Shown: piece by piece, positions 63,284 to 64,000 of the stretch
Layout of the letters: every line of letters starts with the position of its first letter
How positions within the stretch are numbered: position 1 is the stretch's first letter
Source of the DNA: Pegea sp. RAD2-039
Taxonomy: Eukaryota > Chordata > Thaliacea > Salpida > Salpidae
Direction: 5' to 3'
Length of the DNA stretch: 64,000 nt
Assembly (NCBI GenBank): GCA_034620365.1
Contig: JAQGEQ010000191.1
Span: forward strand, 124,001-188,000
Translations under genes and position numbers: made by a program
Notes under the pieces: generated by a model
Databases searched by the model: none
What the model was told of the DNA's origin: nothing
The model's input: only the letters and a program-made list of their open reading frames with translations

Positions 63284-64000
63284 CAACCAAAGCTTAAATA
63301 AATTAACTCAATCTAAAAGCTCTCTACTATTATTCATACACTGCCATAGCAAAGACAAATGTTAATAGAAATTAATGAAAAGTAAAAAGAAACTTTATGA
63401 ATGTTAATAAATAAAGCATATTTATTTATGAAAGATTAGTTTAAAAGCTATTAATATACGAGAAAAATAATTAATTATAATAATAATCTAACTGTTAGTA
63501 AGTTAGTAGTGAAAGTTAATACATTTAGTTAGTAATAGAAGTATTTCATTGAACAATTATTTACATCAGATTATGAGTTGCATAATTCTCCATAGGAATT
63601 TACTAAATCAAGAAATTACTAGTATAACTAAAAAATTATAACCCATAAGGCTATGGATTGAACTATAAGACCTTAAATAAAATTAAGGAAATAAAATGTT
63701 AAACATTTAAAATATGAAAAGATATTTGCAAATTTATTTTATAAAAATTATAAAATTAAATCAAAGTATTATCACTTAAAAAGTTATGTTACTTCAAAAC
63801 TTTATAAAACCATAAGAAACATATGATAATAAATTTATGATTTATGTCGTTCTTAATTATTAAGATTAAATACTTTTAAATTATATAATCAAATACAAAA
63901 AAATATAAATTTGTCAAAAGTAATAATAAAAAATGAACAAATAAAGAATTAAGGTTAAGAAAAATATTAATCTTTATCACTTATTTACAAAAATAAATTT
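63284..64000. other. AT-rich DNA upstream of SEC16
   Basis: No exon recognised; contains many short A/T runs. The SEC16 promoter and 5' UTR should be here, but no specific element stands out. Confidence 0.5.

Overview
The window is AT-rich metazoan genomic DNA. It carries four recognisable multi-exon genes, two small single-exon paralogs, decayed LINE and SINE pieces, and several minisatellites. Introns follow GT-AG rules, with one GC-AG intron seen. The gene set (TSPEAR, MIOS, KYAT3 and SEC16 orthologs) is animal. Very compact genes (introns of 48-60 nt) next to AT-rich noncoding DNA would suit an ascidian-like tunicate, but that is inference; the sequence alone does not fix the phylum. All calls come from reading exons by eye and matching remembered family sequences.

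Layout. 1.6-14.1 kb (+): a TSPEAR-like secreted protein (TSPN/laminin-G domain plus seven EAR repeats) spread over large AT-rich introns; its signal-peptide exon was not found. 14.1-23.8 kb: AT-rich DNA with nothing convincing. 23.8-25.1 kb: two decayed LINE 3' ends. 25.6-31.0 kb (-): MIOS, the GATOR2 subunit, 17 exons; its last intron is a 30-bp minisatellite. 31-36 kb: empty AT-rich DNA. 36.0-37.1 kb: a tRNA-derived SINE and a facing retroelement end with matching tails. 37.2 kb (+) and 46.0-46.5 kb (-): two intronless paralogs that look NTF2-like. 38.2-38.5 kb: a second copy of one LINE end. 39.9-42.9 kb (-): KYAT3-like mitochondrial aminotransferase, complete, 12 exons. 48-50 kb: a degenerate minisatellite and a diverged 0.5-kb duplication. 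50.2-51.6 kb (-): an unidentified, broken coding-like stretch. 52.7-63.3 kb (-): SEC16, the ER-exit-site scaffold, 33 exons, with many coding and intronic tandem repeats.

The genes are unrelated in function (cell surface, amino-acid/TORC1 signalling, kynurenine metabolism, COPII export); no operon-like logic is seen. MIOS and SEC16 share two striking properties absent from TSPEAR and KYAT3. They are packed with the palindrome TGACGTCA, and their only long introns consist of tandem arrays. Single-base frame breaks inside otherwise perfectly phased MIOS and SEC16 exons suggest residual indel errors in the assembly or recent lesions.
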